Shown here: positions 46,001 through 54,265 of the stretch, piece by piece
Layout of the letters: each line of letters opens with the position of its first letter
How positions within the stretch are numbered: position 1 is the stretch's first letter
From: Chryseobacterium koreense CCUG 49689
Lineage (GTDB): Bacteria > Bacteroidota > Bacteroidia > Flavobacteriales > Weeksellaceae
Direction of reading: 5' to 3'
NCBI RefSeq assembly: GCF_001045435.1
Contig: NZ_LFNG01000005.1
Coordinates: forward strand, 62,001 to 126,000
Length of the DNA: 64,000 nt
The notes under the pieces: generated by a model
What the model was told of the DNA's origin: nothing
The model's input: the letters and a program-made list of their open reading frames with translations, nothing else
Database searches by the model: none
Translations under genes and position numbers: made by a program

Positions 46001-46283
46001 GCTGAACACTTTCGATCTGACCGGAAGTTTGCAGTGGGAACGAAAGAAAACCTCGATTAGAGGAAACTTTTCCTTTATCAACAATCATTTTACCGGCAAC
46101 AGTTTTTCAATCGTGGGAAATCAAATGCTGGACGGACTGAAACCCGGAAAAAATCAGGTTTGGTCTGTTTTTCTTCAACAAAGCATCAATTCCTTCATCC
46201 AACTGAATGTGAATTATGAGGGCAGAAATTCTGGGGAAAGAACGATCCATATTGGTTCGATGCAGGTGAAGGCGAGTTTTTAA
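43050..46283 (+). CDS. Very large outer-membrane beta-barrel protein of unknown function
   Basis: A 1077-residue exported protein. Its start codon is TTG; the next residues (YKKIAFLYFLFLALNLFNG) form the signal peptide, and a partial -7 (TACTTTTA at 43024-43031) predicts a short leader that supports this start. The N-terminal third contains a Bacteroidota-typical sequence (GSIIRGITFGNNQGQSV; GVEGNQGPYRLNG; VFIDGILMKRGENQDYVIN). A calcium-type EF-hand loop, D770-Y-N-G-D-G-I-Q-Q-L-D-E781, sits in the barrel region. It ends in an aromatic residue (VKASF), as barrel proteins do. No function is recognised; the flanking genes are T9SS cargo proteins. Confidence 0.75.
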   Translation: MYKKIAFLYFLFLALNLFNGQIFTWKNPNIPEDSIKRDSILAAKIDRDVFSRDTLDFIKLQNKIIVDEGVLVRNTRSQILGDLQSKGSIIRGITFGNNQGQSVQSSMDLQISGKLSKDVSILASISDHNLPMQADGYTQTLEEFDKIYIQLNIKEKSILRAGHLDLLNDQTYFGKYQRRSMGLEFETKFGNQNKTFVDVSAGVARSEFHRIRFQGVEGNQGPYRLNGKNGEQFITIISGSEQVFIDGILMKRGENQDYVINYNTGEVTFTSFRPIFRQNLITISYNYTNRNYNRFLITGGIRHEREKAKYGFNWFMENDNKNAPLSLNLSKEDELILANAGNNPDLMYAPSGTVSEYDVNKILYELIQNPNGNYYQNSTDQTQTLYQVSFTYFGQNSGDYRLKQTTNNGRVFEYVGANLGDYRAVRKLPAPQQTQVFSANTEIQLNEGKIGADVSLSNFDPNLFSSRDSYQNTGYAARIFGNKTYTKNNWKGTPSIEFQHINKQFHILDRINDVEFSRDFNLTSEFSQITQNRLTFSFLNQWKNRSLLNYRINYLDEKDAYKGIKNDLDFGWIKGKFSTKGNLSYLDTKATLMNTKFVRGGISAEFTGQKGSWGIGGSMEHNLKNFNQTNQLDVTSFSWKEIFVQKKIGDSARTKLMTKIYFRDNDSVRNNSLENMNHILGLLAESQIIKTEKTTLNALVHYRKFYYQQQDFANKFNQDFVVGNILYNQLLFEKGMRLQAFYELGNGQEAQREFQYVKVADGTGIYKWTDYNGDGIQQLDEFEIAEYADLAQYIRVYTNTVNYIPSNKNKLQLALFVNPAVVFKSENKFLKRWNFNISLNSQNSFYKKEKVFVLNPFEKNDDQILKNQNILASANFNPTDKSGWNGSYRFISNNNLINANFSNEERKQTSNFLNIGYWFSKDFRVDWENALHQIANSSQLFKTRDYQLNNFETKPKATYKLTETLQAELSSALKQKKRTEGEESLNTFDLTGSLQWERKKTSIRGNFSFINNHFTGNSFSIVGNQMLDGLKPGKNQVWSVFLQQSINSFIQLNVNYEGRNSGERTIHIGSMQVKASF

Positions 46284-46921
46284 GAACACGAAATGAGCAG
46301 GACCAAGCAGGAATAGAAAATGCACTGCCGAACAGCAATTGCATGGTTTTGACCCCAATTATGCATTAGAAAAAATCAGTATCGAGGACTGCAATTTAAG
46401 TTGTCCTTCTCCAATAAGAAGACACTCCCCACACTAAGAAACATTTGCGACGGGACTTGTTTCGAAAAATCCAACGAACGATAAAACTAAAAATGGGGCT
46501 CACCAAAAAACGCTGAAAATGCTTCGCCAGACTTTAGGTCGCCCAATTGACTTGGCCCGGAAAATCTCTATCGCTTAATCCGGGTTAAAAACTTCCTGCT
46601 TCCTGTTTCTCGCCGATGAGGCAAGATATGCTGTTTTGGGTAGTTTCCTTTTAATCAGGCATCGATTTTTTCGGTTTGTTATCCGGTTCAGAAGGTCTTT
46701 GCCCTTTTTCGCTAATCTTCACCGGTTATGCAGTTCATCCGGTTTTAGTCTTAAGAAAACTGCTCGATTCAGACCATTTCGCATACTATATCCATACTAT
46801 ATCCATACTATATCCATGCTATATCCTACAGTGGACTATCCTTATTTAATGCTTTATATCAAAATTGCTCTTGCGTGATTTGGGTTTAAAAATAGCCGCA
46901 ATTTCTGTATATATGAAGAGC
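46284..46921. other. About 640 bp of intergenic DNA, mostly non-coding
   Basis: No supported gene. It contains a Pro/Phe-rich 80-codon frame that looks spurious, a GC stem CCCGGA/TCCGGG near 46556-46584, three CCGGTT boxes between 46683 and 46745, and the 11-bp tandem repeat at 46782-46825. Confidence 0.5.
46782..46825. repeat. Four tandem copies of an 11-bp unit
   Basis: CATACTATATC is repeated exactly three times (46782-46792, 46793-46803, 46804-46814), and a fourth copy has one change (46815-46825, CATGCTATATC). The period of 11 bp is close to one helical turn. Such an array may vary in copy number by slippage. Confidence 0.85.
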
Positions 46922-46950
46922 AAAAAAAAAGTCCGGCAAAAGCCGGACTT
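46922..46950 (-). terminator. Terminator of the large T9SS beta-helix gene
   Basis: On the minus strand AAGTCCGGC pairs perfectly with GCCGGACTT (46942-46950 with 46929-46937) around TTTT, and a run of nine T follows. It could also stop readthrough from the plus side weakly. Confidence 0.9.
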
Positions 46951-46970
46951 CAATTGTTAAAGATGATCTG

Positions 46971-49900
46971 TTATTTCTTGATCACTTTTACCTGGTGCAC
47001 ATTTTCTCCTGCTTTCACAGAGATAATGTACATTCCTGTAGGCATCTTGCTCATATCAATTTGACCCGAGTTCGCATTTACCGTTTTAGCTACCATTTTC
47101 TGGCCTGAAACGCTGTAAACTTCCACAGAATCAATTCTAGATGAATTGTTGATGTTCACGAAATCAACTACTGGATTTGGATAAACATTGATAGCAACTT
47201 TGGCGTTATCACTAACTGCGAGAGTTGAGGTAAATTCATCAGCACCCATATCTGGAGTGGTAGCGTTTCTAACATCTCCGTCAATATCGATGGTCACTTC
47301 AGCAAGCGGAGTTCCTTTGTTGTCTAAAGCTTCGTTCCCCGTTGTTGTCAGGTGCAAATCTGTGGGCGAAACAAATACCGGCAATATATTTAATGAATTA
47401 GCATCCTTACCAGTTGCTGTTTGCCACGCTGCCAAAGTAGCTCTTGCGGAACCTAAGTAGCCAAGATTGGCACCGGTTGAGTAGTAATCATTGTAATCAA
47501 TATTGCTAAAAACCGTAGCAGGAGCCGAAGAGTAAATTGCATATCTGTTTGCTGTCGTTGTTTGCGAATTTACAAAGATATTATTTCTAAGGTCTATCGC
47601 GCCCGCAGCAGTAATGGAGCTTGTTACATTTATCGCCGCCGTCATACCTGTTGCAACAGTCTGGTTGGTGTTCATGTTGATAGAGTTGTTATAAATTTTA
47701 TAACCTGTACTGGCTCCATTAAATGTAATCCCTACCCCGTTATCCAAATATGAAGTACCATTAAAACCATAGTTTGCTACATCTGCAATCATATTATTAA
47801 TAATATTTACCCCTCCGTTGGCAGCAGTAGAATATCCGTTAAGATAAATTCCTATCGCAGCATAACCGCCTGAGTTTGTATTCTTAATGTTGGTTATTTT
47901 ATTTCTGGTAAGAGATATACCGCTTGTAGGTGTTGCTACCGCTCCAAATATTTGGATACCTGCCGTTACAGTAGTTCCAGCACATGAAATATTAGAAATG
48001 GAATTATTATCAATTATATTATTGGTATTGAGTACAACACCGTTATTAGTACTGGATATAAATATTCCTACCGCAGCAGAACCAGCACTAGATCCGGACG
48101 TAATGTTAGAGATTGTATTTCCACTAACAGTACTGTTCACAGTGCCTGTTGCCAACCATATACCTCTTCTGGCATACGCACCAGTTGAAGTAATATTACT
48201 AATAGTATTGTTTTGTATCACTGCACCATCAGTACCTTGTACATAAATTCCTGCAAGAGTTACAGCATCTGCACCAGAAGCAGTCATATTATTTTCTTTT
48301 ATGGTAATTCCTCCGTTTCCTGCACCTACAGCTGACGCTGTGTAGATACCCATGTAAGCTTTCTTAATTTCATTGTTCTGAATAGTAATGTTATTAAAGT
48401 ATCCAGCTGTAGTAGCAAGAGCATCATCGTGAATCACAACTGCAGTTGAAGTATTCAGACCATTGGTAATGATTGTGTTCTTAAGCGTATTGTTGGTCAT
48501 TGGTGTTGTACCCACGCTACCGAATCTTACCACCTGTGGTCCCGTTGTACTTAAGTTGGTAATAGACAAACTTCTGTCTGTACCTCCTGAAAGCGAGCCG
48601 TCAATCGTTATATTACTTGCACCAACTGTTCTGATTAATGCATTAGAAGCCATAGTTCCAGAAATAGCGCGAGCTGCTCCGCTTGGCTTGATGGTTAGCG
48701 AATATCCGCCTGTAATTGCATTGATCGGATTTATACCGGTTTCACCAGTCAGGTCTTCAATGATGTTAAAGGTTACATTTCCTAATGCACCAGTGGTATT
48801 CAAATATTCAAATGCACCCCCTGAATTGGTCAGTGAAGCAAAATCCCCTGTTGAACCCACGGTGTATGTTCCATTCAAAGAAGCCTTAAATTCATGTGCA
48901 CCCATATCTGGTTTTGTGGTGCTTCTCATAGTTCCATCGATATCCTTAGTCACTTCTACAAGAACAGTTCCTTTGTTGTCTAGAGATGCATTTGCAGAAG
49001 TCATGTGCAAGTCGGTAGTTGAAACAAAAACCGGAGCAATATTTAATGAATTAGCATCTTTACCAGTAGCAGCCTGCCAAGCGGCCAGGTCTGTGCGGGC
49101 AGAACCCAGAAACCCTAAGCTGGTACCTGTGGTGAAATAATCATTATAGTTAATGTTTGAAAAAACGGCATTTGTCGCTCCACAATAAATGGCGTATCGC
49201 GCACCAGTTTGTGTTTGGTTGTTGACCAGGATGTTATTTCTAATGTCTAAAGTGCCTGCCGTTACTGAAGAAAGGATATTCAAAGCAGAGGGCCTTCCTC
49301 CAACGTTTTGGTTGGCAGTCAGTGCAACCGAATTATGATATATTTTCACTCCTGTAGCTACCCCGCCAATAACGATACCATTTCCATTATCAGTTTCTGT
49401 ACCTCCTGAAGCGTATCCATAACTGTGAACATTGGTCACAAAGTTGTTAGCCAACAAAATATCGGCCGATCCTGTTCCTGCATTGAGCCAAATCCCGTTT
49501 GAACCCCAACCAACGGTGCTCGTATTACTCACTTCATTGATCTTATTCGCAGTTACCGTAATGTTGTTCACTGCTGCACCTATCAGCATACCACTGGATG
49601 TTCCAGAAGAGCTAATGGTGACCCCATCAATTTTATTTCCGGTGATCAGCACATTTTTCGCATTCTGAACAGCAAGTCCTCTGAACGCGAATCCTTCAGC
49701 AAGCGTGGTAGAACCAATAGTATTATTCTTAATCACCGCACCATCATCCTGGTTTGTTGCAAACCCAACCGCAAAAATTGCGTTTTGACCACGGTTGAAA
49801 ATATTGTTTTCAATAGTGAGGAAGTTATTGGGAATTGTTCCTGGCGAACCTAAAGTTGGTCCTGAAACCAAAATATGCCCCACCGTTGTGGAAGGAGTAT

Positions 49901-50567
49901 TTCCTAAAAATTTAAGGTTTTTGAAAGTAACATAATCTGCACCTGCGCTTGAGGTACTGGAAACCCACACAATCGAAGTAGTTCCTGTTGCGGCTGTGCT
50001 GTTTAGTGTAAGGTTCTGTGAAGTGGAACCATTGTTACTTCCATCAAAAGTCACATAATCTGCGGCATTGATTTGGAACAAAATAGCAGCATTTCCGGAA
50101 ATCATGGCATCCACTCCTGCTGCAGGTTTGATCGTTAAAGTATTGGTCGCACTTGATCCAGCATTTTCCTCAATCTTGATGGGGAATGTTTCTGAAGGGT
50201 ATGTGGCATCTGTAAGGTTAAATGTCACCGGACCTGTAATCGCCGCAGAGTTGAAATCGGCTACTGCTGCAGATAGTGTGGCATAATCTCCCCCGATTCC
50301 AACAGTATAGGTTCCACTCAAAGCAACCGCTTTCTTGGAAATGGCTGCCGGAAACGTGCTTCCGTAAATTTTTGATGCCGCAGCATTGATCTGCACATCA
50401 TAGCTGATCTTCGCCGGAGCGTTTGGATCAGTATTTCCTCTCACGTTTTGGGCATAGGAAAAGCTCATTGCCGCACCAAGTAGTAAAAGAGAAACCCCTT
50501 TCGTTACCTGTCTTCTGAAATTTGATTTTTTCATCACTCTTTCAGGATCACTGTAAAATTGATTCAT
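46971..50567 (-). CDS. Giant T9SS type A cargo protein, right-handed beta-helix with an internal duplication
   Basis: A 1198-residue secreted beta-helix protein. The leader is MKKSNFRRQVTKGVSLLLLG with a short upstream extension (MNQFYSDPERV). The body is two copies of a roughly 500-residue unit: each opens with GTYTVGxxGDxAxL and closes with YAIY..FSNINYNDY, SLGFLGSARTDLAAWQ, and DMGAHEF, with only modest differences. Asn/Thr-rich turns indicate a parallel beta-helix (pectate-lyase-like fold). It ends in a T9SS sorting domain (NVYPNPVVDF; GMYIISVKAGENVHQVKVIKK, given in pieces). The open frame begins at 50600, but the -7 TATGTTTG at 50598-50605 shows that start is too early. Confidence 0.88.
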   Translation of the reverse strand: MNQFYSDPERVMKKSNFRRQVTKGVSLLLLGAAMSFSYAQNVRGNTDPNAPAKISYDVQINAAASKIYGSTFPAAISKKAVALSGTYTVGIGGDYATLSAAVADFNSAAITGPVTFNLTDATYPSETFPIKIEENAGSSATNTLTIKPAAGVDAMISGNAAILFQINAADYVTFDGSNNGSTSQNLTLNSTAATGTTSIVWVSSTSSAGADYVTFKNLKFLGNTPSTTVGHILVSGPTLGSPGTIPNNFLTIENNIFNRGQNAIFAVGFATNQDDGAVIKNNTIGSTTLAEGFAFRGLAVQNAKNVLITGNKIDGVTISSSGTSSGMLIGAAVNNITVTANKINEVSNTSTVGWGSNGIWLNAGTGSADILLANNFVTNVHSYGYASGGTETDNGNGIVIGGVATGVKIYHNSVALTANQNVGGRPSALNILSSVTAGTLDIRNNILVNNQTQTGARYAIYCGATNAVFSNINYNDYFTTGTSLGFLGSARTDLAAWQAATGKDANSLNIAPVFVSTTDLHMTSANASLDNKGTVLVEVTKDIDGTMRSTTKPDMGAHEFKASLNGTYTVGSTGDFASLTNSGGAFEYLNTTGALGNVTFNIIEDLTGETGINPINAITGGYSLTIKPSGAARAISGTMASNALIRTVGASNITIDGSLSGGTDRSLSITNLSTTGPQVVRFGSVGTTPMTNNTLKNTIITNGLNTSTAVVIHDDALATTAGYFNNITIQNNEIKKAYMGIYTASAVGAGNGGITIKENNMTASGADAVTLAGIYVQGTDGAVIQNNTISNITSTGAYARRGIWLATGTVNSTVSGNTISNITSGSSAGSAAVGIFISSTNNGVVLNTNNIIDNNSISNISCAGTTVTAGIQIFGAVATPTSGISLTRNKITNIKNTNSGGYAAIGIYLNGYSTAANGGVNIINNMIADVANYGFNGTSYLDNGVGITFNGASTGYKIYNNSINMNTNQTVATGMTAAINVTSSITAAGAIDLRNNIFVNSQTTTANRYAIYSSAPATVFSNIDYNDYYSTGANLGYLGSARATLAAWQTATGKDANSLNILPVFVSPTDLHLTTTGNEALDNKGTPLAEVTIDIDGDVRNATTPDMGADEFTSTLAVSDNAKVAINVYPNPVVDFVNINNSSRIDSVEVYSVSGQKMVAKTVNANSGQIDMSKMPTGMYIISVKAGENVHQVKVIKK

Positions 50568-50597
50568 AAGTTTAACTGTTTTTATGATATTTTGGAA

Positions 50598-50605
50598 CAA
50601 ACATA
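50598..50605 (-). promoter_or_regulatory. -7 element of the large T9SS gene
   Basis: Minus-strand TATGTTTG matches TAnnTTTG. The transcript would start near 50594, after the 50600 ATG, so the real start is 50567 or the ATG at 50534. Confidence 0.55.
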
Positions 50606-50787
50606 ATATTTTGTTATCAAGTACGCAAGAAAAATTTTTAGCTGTGACGAAAAATCAATAAAAAACAAAAAATCATTGATGAACACACAATCCGTCACCT
50701 AAAAATTATTGCTATACCATAAGAACATGATAGTTAAAGTCCAGAAATCACTAAAATAAAACAGTCAAAATTTACTTTTATCAAGGT

Positions 50788-51984
50788 TCAGTTTTCATAA
50801 ATCAAATATTTTTTTCGAATTTTTTGGAACTTCTCTAAGTCGTCCTTCCAGGATTCCTTAATTTCTTCCGACGTTTTTCCGGAAGCAATCTGCCTCCTTA
50901 ATTCATCGGTTCCGGCCAGTTTATCAAAAAAGAGATTTTTCAGAAAAAAATCCTGTTGAGGATTCTTGTAGTTTTTATAGGCATTTAAAAGCCATTCTAA
51001 ATTGAGTTCGCGCAAATCATGGGTATCTTTTGAAAGGTTTTCGCCAAAACATAGTTTTCCGTTCAAGAATGGATCTTTTGCTCCCGGAGTTGGCTTTGGC
51101 GTAAAGTGATACGGAAGTCCTCTGGTCCATGGGGATCCGTAAATCTGGAAAGGCAAATCCGTTCCCCGACCCACAGAAACCTGGGTTCCCTCGAAAAAGC
51201 ACAAACTTGGATACAGGTTAATCGCATTGTCATTCGGCAGGTTTGGCGACGGCTTTTCTGAAATTTCGTAGCGCTGCTTTTTATGATAGCCAAGCATTGG
51301 AATCAGGGTGTATCTTGCCTGGATTCCGTTTTTCAACCATTTTTCGCCATTCACCATTTTCCCGTATTCGCCAATGGTTAACCCATAAACCACCGGAACA
51401 TTGTGCATTCCCACAAAACTTTTCCACGGATCTTTTAAAACGGGTCCGTCCAAATAGCCGTCATGCGGATTGGGCCGATCCAGCACAATAATTTCCACAT
51501 TATTTTCTGCACCTGCTTCCATCACATAAGTCAAAGTAGAAATATAGGTATAGAACCGAACTCCAACATCCTGAATATCAAATAGAACCAGATCGATTCC
51601 CTTCAATTGTTCCGGAGTGGGCTTTTTGTTGCTTCCATATAGCGAAACAATCGGAATTCCGGTTTTGGAATCCACCCCGTTTTTAACATGCTCACCGGCA
51701 TCGGCATCTCCACGGAAACCATGTTCAGGTGCGAAAATGGTCTTGATCTTAACTTTATTTTTAACCAAGAAATCCACCAAAAAGGTCTTATCCTTCAGTA
51801 ATCCCGTTTGATTGGTCACCACGGCAATGGTCTTGTTTTGAATGAGCGGCAGATACAATTCCGGCCGGTCCGCACCTGTTTTAAAGCAGTTTTCCTGATT
51901 TTTCTGCGCAAAGTGCAGCTGGCAAAAACCAAAATAAATGAGTGCAATCAGAAATAAATTTTTAATTTTGAGGCTTAAATTCAT
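50788..51984 (-). CDS. NamZ-type exo-beta-N-acetylmuramidase (DUF1343)
   Basis: A 398-residue exported protein (leader ending FCQLHFAQ). DUF1343 enzymes such as NamZ remove MurNAc from the non-reducing ends of peptidoglycan fragments, in cell-wall turnover. The family blocks are visible: IAVVTNQTGLLKD, FAPEHGFRGDADAGEHV, PIVSLYGSNKKP, VLFDIQDVGVRFYTY and VLDRPNPHDG. The open frame goes back to 52206, but the MNLSLKIK start at 51984 gives a normal signal peptide. Its promoter (52030-52037 on the minus strand) lies inside the divergent permease gene. Confidence 0.88.
   Translation of the reverse strand: MNLSLKIKNLFLIALIYFGFCQLHFAQKNQENCFKTGADRPELYLPLIQNKTIAVVTNQTGLLKDKTFLVDFLVKNKVKIKTIFAPEHGFRGDADAGEHVKNGVDSKTGIPIVSLYGSNKKPTPEQLKGIDLVLFDIQDVGVRFYTYISTLTYVMEAGAENNVEIIVLDRPNPHDGYLDGPVLKDPWKSFVGMHNVPVVYGLTIGEYGKMVNGEKWLKNGIQARYTLIPMLGYHKKQRYEISEKPSPNLPNDNAINLYPSLCFFEGTQVSVGRGTDLPFQIYGSPWTRGLPYHFTPKPTPGAKDPFLNGKLCFGENLSKDTHDLRELNLEWLLNAYKNYKNPQQDFFLKNLFFDKLAGTDELRRQIASGKTSEEIKESWKDDLEKFQKIRKKYLIYEN
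51963..51970 (+). promoter_or_regulatory. -7 element for the FtsX-like permease gene
   Basis: TAATTTTG matches TAnnTTTG and lies inside the first codons of the NamZ gene. The transcript start would be near 51974, about 15 bases before the TTG start at 51989 and after the ATG at 51938, so it decides between the two. Confidence 0.5.
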
Positions 51985-51988
51985 CCGC

Positions 51989-53218
51989 TTGAAGTTTCCG
52001 TTATATTTTTCCAAAAAAATTGCTTTTTCCAAAGATAACAAAAATAATCTCTCACGGATTATTGTCTTTATCGGTCGGCTTTCGGTAGCTTTGGGAGTGA
52101 TTGTTTCGCTGATCACGGTTTCCACGGGGCTCGGATCCAAAACCGCAATTAAGGAGAGGATGGCGGATTTCTCCGGCCACCTTTCCATAAAGTCAAAACA
52201 GTCCAATAATTCCTACAACTCTTCGCCACTGAGCAAAGAGGGATTTCAACTTCAAAAAATCAAGGAATTACCGGATGTAGCAAGTACCCAGCAATATGTT
52301 ACGGCAAGCGGAATCCTCAGAAATGAGCATAATTTTGCCGGAATTATCTTTAAAGGAATCGGTCCCGATTTTGACCACGAGCGTTTTAAAAAATTCCTCA
52401 TCGCAGGCAATACCCCGCACGTAAAGGAAGGTTTCTTCAACAATGGCATCACGATTTCCCAAAAATTGGCCTCTGATCTTCATCTCAAAATCAAAGACAG
52501 CATCGTGGCCATTTTTTCTAAGCAAGACGATAAGCCGCTTTACCGCAAATTTGAAGTGGTGGGAATTTACAAGACCGACATCAAAATGATCGACGAACTC
52601 TACGTCATTGGCGGAATCAACCATGCACGGAAAATTCAGGGATTGAAAAACGATGAAATCGGAGGCGTCGATGTTTTCTTGAAAAACATCAACGACATCG
52701 ATGAAGATGCCCCGAAAATAGACCAATTGGTGGGGTACAAAAATTACACGGTGAAGGCTACCGACCAATATCCGCAAATCATGGACTTTATTGCGATTTT
52801 TGACACCAATATCGCATTGATCATCATCATCATGCTTGTGGTAGTGATTATCAATATTGTGATGGTTTTGCTGATTTTGATCATTGAAAGGACCAACTCC
52901 ATCGGAATGTTGAAAACCCTCGGCGCAAGCAATGGGCAAATCCGCGCGATTTTCATCAATTATACTTTGCTGATCATGATTCCGGGACTGGTTTTCGGGA
53001 ATTTGATCGGGTATAGTTTCCTGCTGCTTCAAAAATATTTCGGAATCATTAAGCTCAATCCCGAAAACTATTACGTGGAAGTTGTACCGGTTGATTTAAA
53101 TCCTATCTACATTATGGCGATTTCCTTAGGAATATTGCTGGTTTCAGCTGTTGCACTCATCCTTCCGAGTTATTTGATCAGCAAAATTTCGCCGGTGAAA
53201 GCCATAAAATACAATTAA
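51989..53218 (+). CDS. FtsX/LolC-like ABC transporter permease
   Basis: A 409-residue membrane protein with one N-terminal and three C-terminal segments, around a large periplasmic domain (about residues 60-270). The opening KFPLYFSKKIAFSKDNKNN matches the usual start of LolC/LolE-like and cell-division-type permeases in Bacteroidota. The last part (MLKTLGASNGQIRAIF) is the cytosolic coupling helix region. The frame also opens at an ATG (51938), but a -7 motif between the two positions favours the TTG at 51989. Lipoprotein sorting or an export role is inferred; the ATPase partner is not adjacent. Confidence 0.85.
   Translation: MKFPLYFSKKIAFSKDNKNNLSRIIVFIGRLSVALGVIVSLITVSTGLGSKTAIKERMADFSGHLSIKSKQSNNSYNSSPLSKEGFQLQKIKELPDVASTQQYVTASGILRNEHNFAGIIFKGIGPDFDHERFKKFLIAGNTPHVKEGFFNNGITISQKLASDLHLKIKDSIVAIFSKQDDKPLYRKFEVVGIYKTDIKMIDELYVIGGINHARKIQGLKNDEIGGVDVFLKNINDIDEDAPKIDQLVGYKNYTVKATDQYPQIMDFIAIFDTNIALIIIIMLVVVIINIVMVLLILIIERTNSIGMLKTLGASNGQIRAIFINYTLLIMIPGLVFGNLIGYSFLLLQKYFGIIKLNPENYYVEVVPVDLNPIYIMAISLGILLVSAVALILPSYLISKISPVKAIKYN
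52030..52037 (-). promoter_or_regulatory. -7 element for the NamZ-type gene, inside the permease gene
   Basis: Minus-strand TATCTTTG matches TAnnTTTG. The predicted transcript start near 52026 gives a leader of about 41 bases and lies inside the divergent permease coding sequence. Confidence 0.5.
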
Positions 53219-53277
53219 ACTTAAAAAACTACCTTTGCAAGCCTGAAATAAGTAAAATAATTTCAGAAAAACTTTAT

Positions 53278-54258
53278 ATGAAATACGCAGAAAACATATT
53301 AGAAACCATTGGAAATACGCCACTTGTGAAACTGAACAAAGTTTTGGGAGAAGATTTCCCGGCATTGGTTTTGGCTAAAGTGGAAACCTTCAACCCGGGT
53401 AATTCGGTGAAAGATAGAATGGCGCTGAAAATGATCGAAGACGCCGAAAAAGACGGCAGATTAAAACCAGGCGGAACCATCATTGAAGGGACTTCCGGAA
53501 ATACCGGAATGGGTCTCGCTTTGGCAGCCATTGTGAAAGGTTACCACTGTATCTTCGTGACGAACTCCAAACAATCGAAAGAAAAATGCGACATTTTGAG
53601 AGCGGTAGGTGCAGAAGTAATCGTTTGTCCAACAGATGTTACGCCGGAAGATCCGCGTTCTTATTACAGTGTTTCGAAGCGATTGGGAGAAGAAACCGAA
53701 AACGGATGGTATGTGAATCAATATGATAATCTGTCTAACCGGCAAGCACATTATGAGTCCACTGCTCCAGAAATTTGGGAGCAAACCGAAGGAAAACTCA
53801 CCCATTTCGTGGCCGGAGCCGGAACAGGCGGCACAATTTGCGGCGTGGGGAAATTCCTGAAAGAAAAGAATGAAAAAATACAAGTCATCGGAGTGGATAC
53901 TTTTGGGTCGATCTTGAAAGAATACCACGATACGGGAGAAATTCATCCGGAACACGCCTATTCTTATGTCACAGAAGGAATCGGTGAAGACATTATTCCT
54001 GAAAATTACGATATGGCATTGATCGATCATTTTGAAAAAGTGACCGACAAAGACGGCGCCATCTATGCCAGAAAATTAGCGAAAGAAGAAGGTATTTTTT
54101 GCGGATATTCCGCAGGAAGCGCCATTTCGGCCCTGGTTCAGATGAAAGACCAGTTTACCAAAGATGATGTAATCGTGGTTTTACTTCACGACCACGGTTC
54201 CAGATATGTGGGAAAAATCTACAACGATGAATGGATGAAGGAAATGGGTTGGTTGTAA
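53278..54258 (+). CDS. PLP-dependent cysteine synthase family protein
   Basis: A 326-residue enzyme of the O-acetylserine sulfhydrylase/cystathionine beta-synthase fold. The PLP lysine is K45 in GNSVKDRMAL; the phosphate-binding loop is EGTSGNTGMG (about 70-79), and GAGTGGTICGVG binds the PLP phosphate tail. It has no CBS domain. Members make cysteine from O-acetylserine and sulfide, or act on homologous substrates. A -7 TACCTTTG at 53230-53237 predicts a 37-base leader. cysK/cysM naming is not safe at this level; a cystathionine beta-synthase-like role is an alternative. Confidence 0.9.
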   Translation: MKYAENILETIGNTPLVKLNKVLGEDFPALVLAKVETFNPGNSVKDRMALKMIEDAEKDGRLKPGGTIIEGTSGNTGMGLALAAIVKGYHCIFVTNSKQSKEKCDILRAVGAEVIVCPTDVTPEDPRSYYSVSKRLGEETENGWYVNQYDNLSNRQAHYESTAPEIWEQTEGKLTHFVAGAGTGGTICGVGKFLKEKNEKIQVIGVDTFGSILKEYHDTGEIHPEHAYSYVTEGIGEDIIPENYDMALIDHFEKVTDKDGAIYARKLAKEEGIFCGYSAGSAISALVQMKDQFTKDDVIVVLLHDHGSRYVGKIYNDEWMKEMGWL

Positions 54259-54265
54259 TCAGCCG

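Noticed and set aside
46636-46878. An 80-codon open frame on the plus strand in the intergenic region before the large T9SS gene
   Set aside because: The product is rich in Phe, Arg and Tyr, spans the 11-bp tandem repeat and has no family-like pattern; it looks like a chance open frame.
48463-49140. A long plus-strand open frame opposite the T9SS beta-helix gene
   Set aside because: It is a shadow of the repetitive Asn/Thr/Val-rich beta-helix coding sequence; no domain is recognisable.
51985-52206. A longer NamZ-type protein starting at 52206
   Set aside because: The extension is antisense to the permease gene and precedes the signal peptide that begins at 51984.
52268-53032. A 254-codon open frame opposite the permease gene
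   Set aside because: It is rich in His and Asp from reverse-reading Ile/Met/Asn codons and has no start signals; it is a shadow frame.
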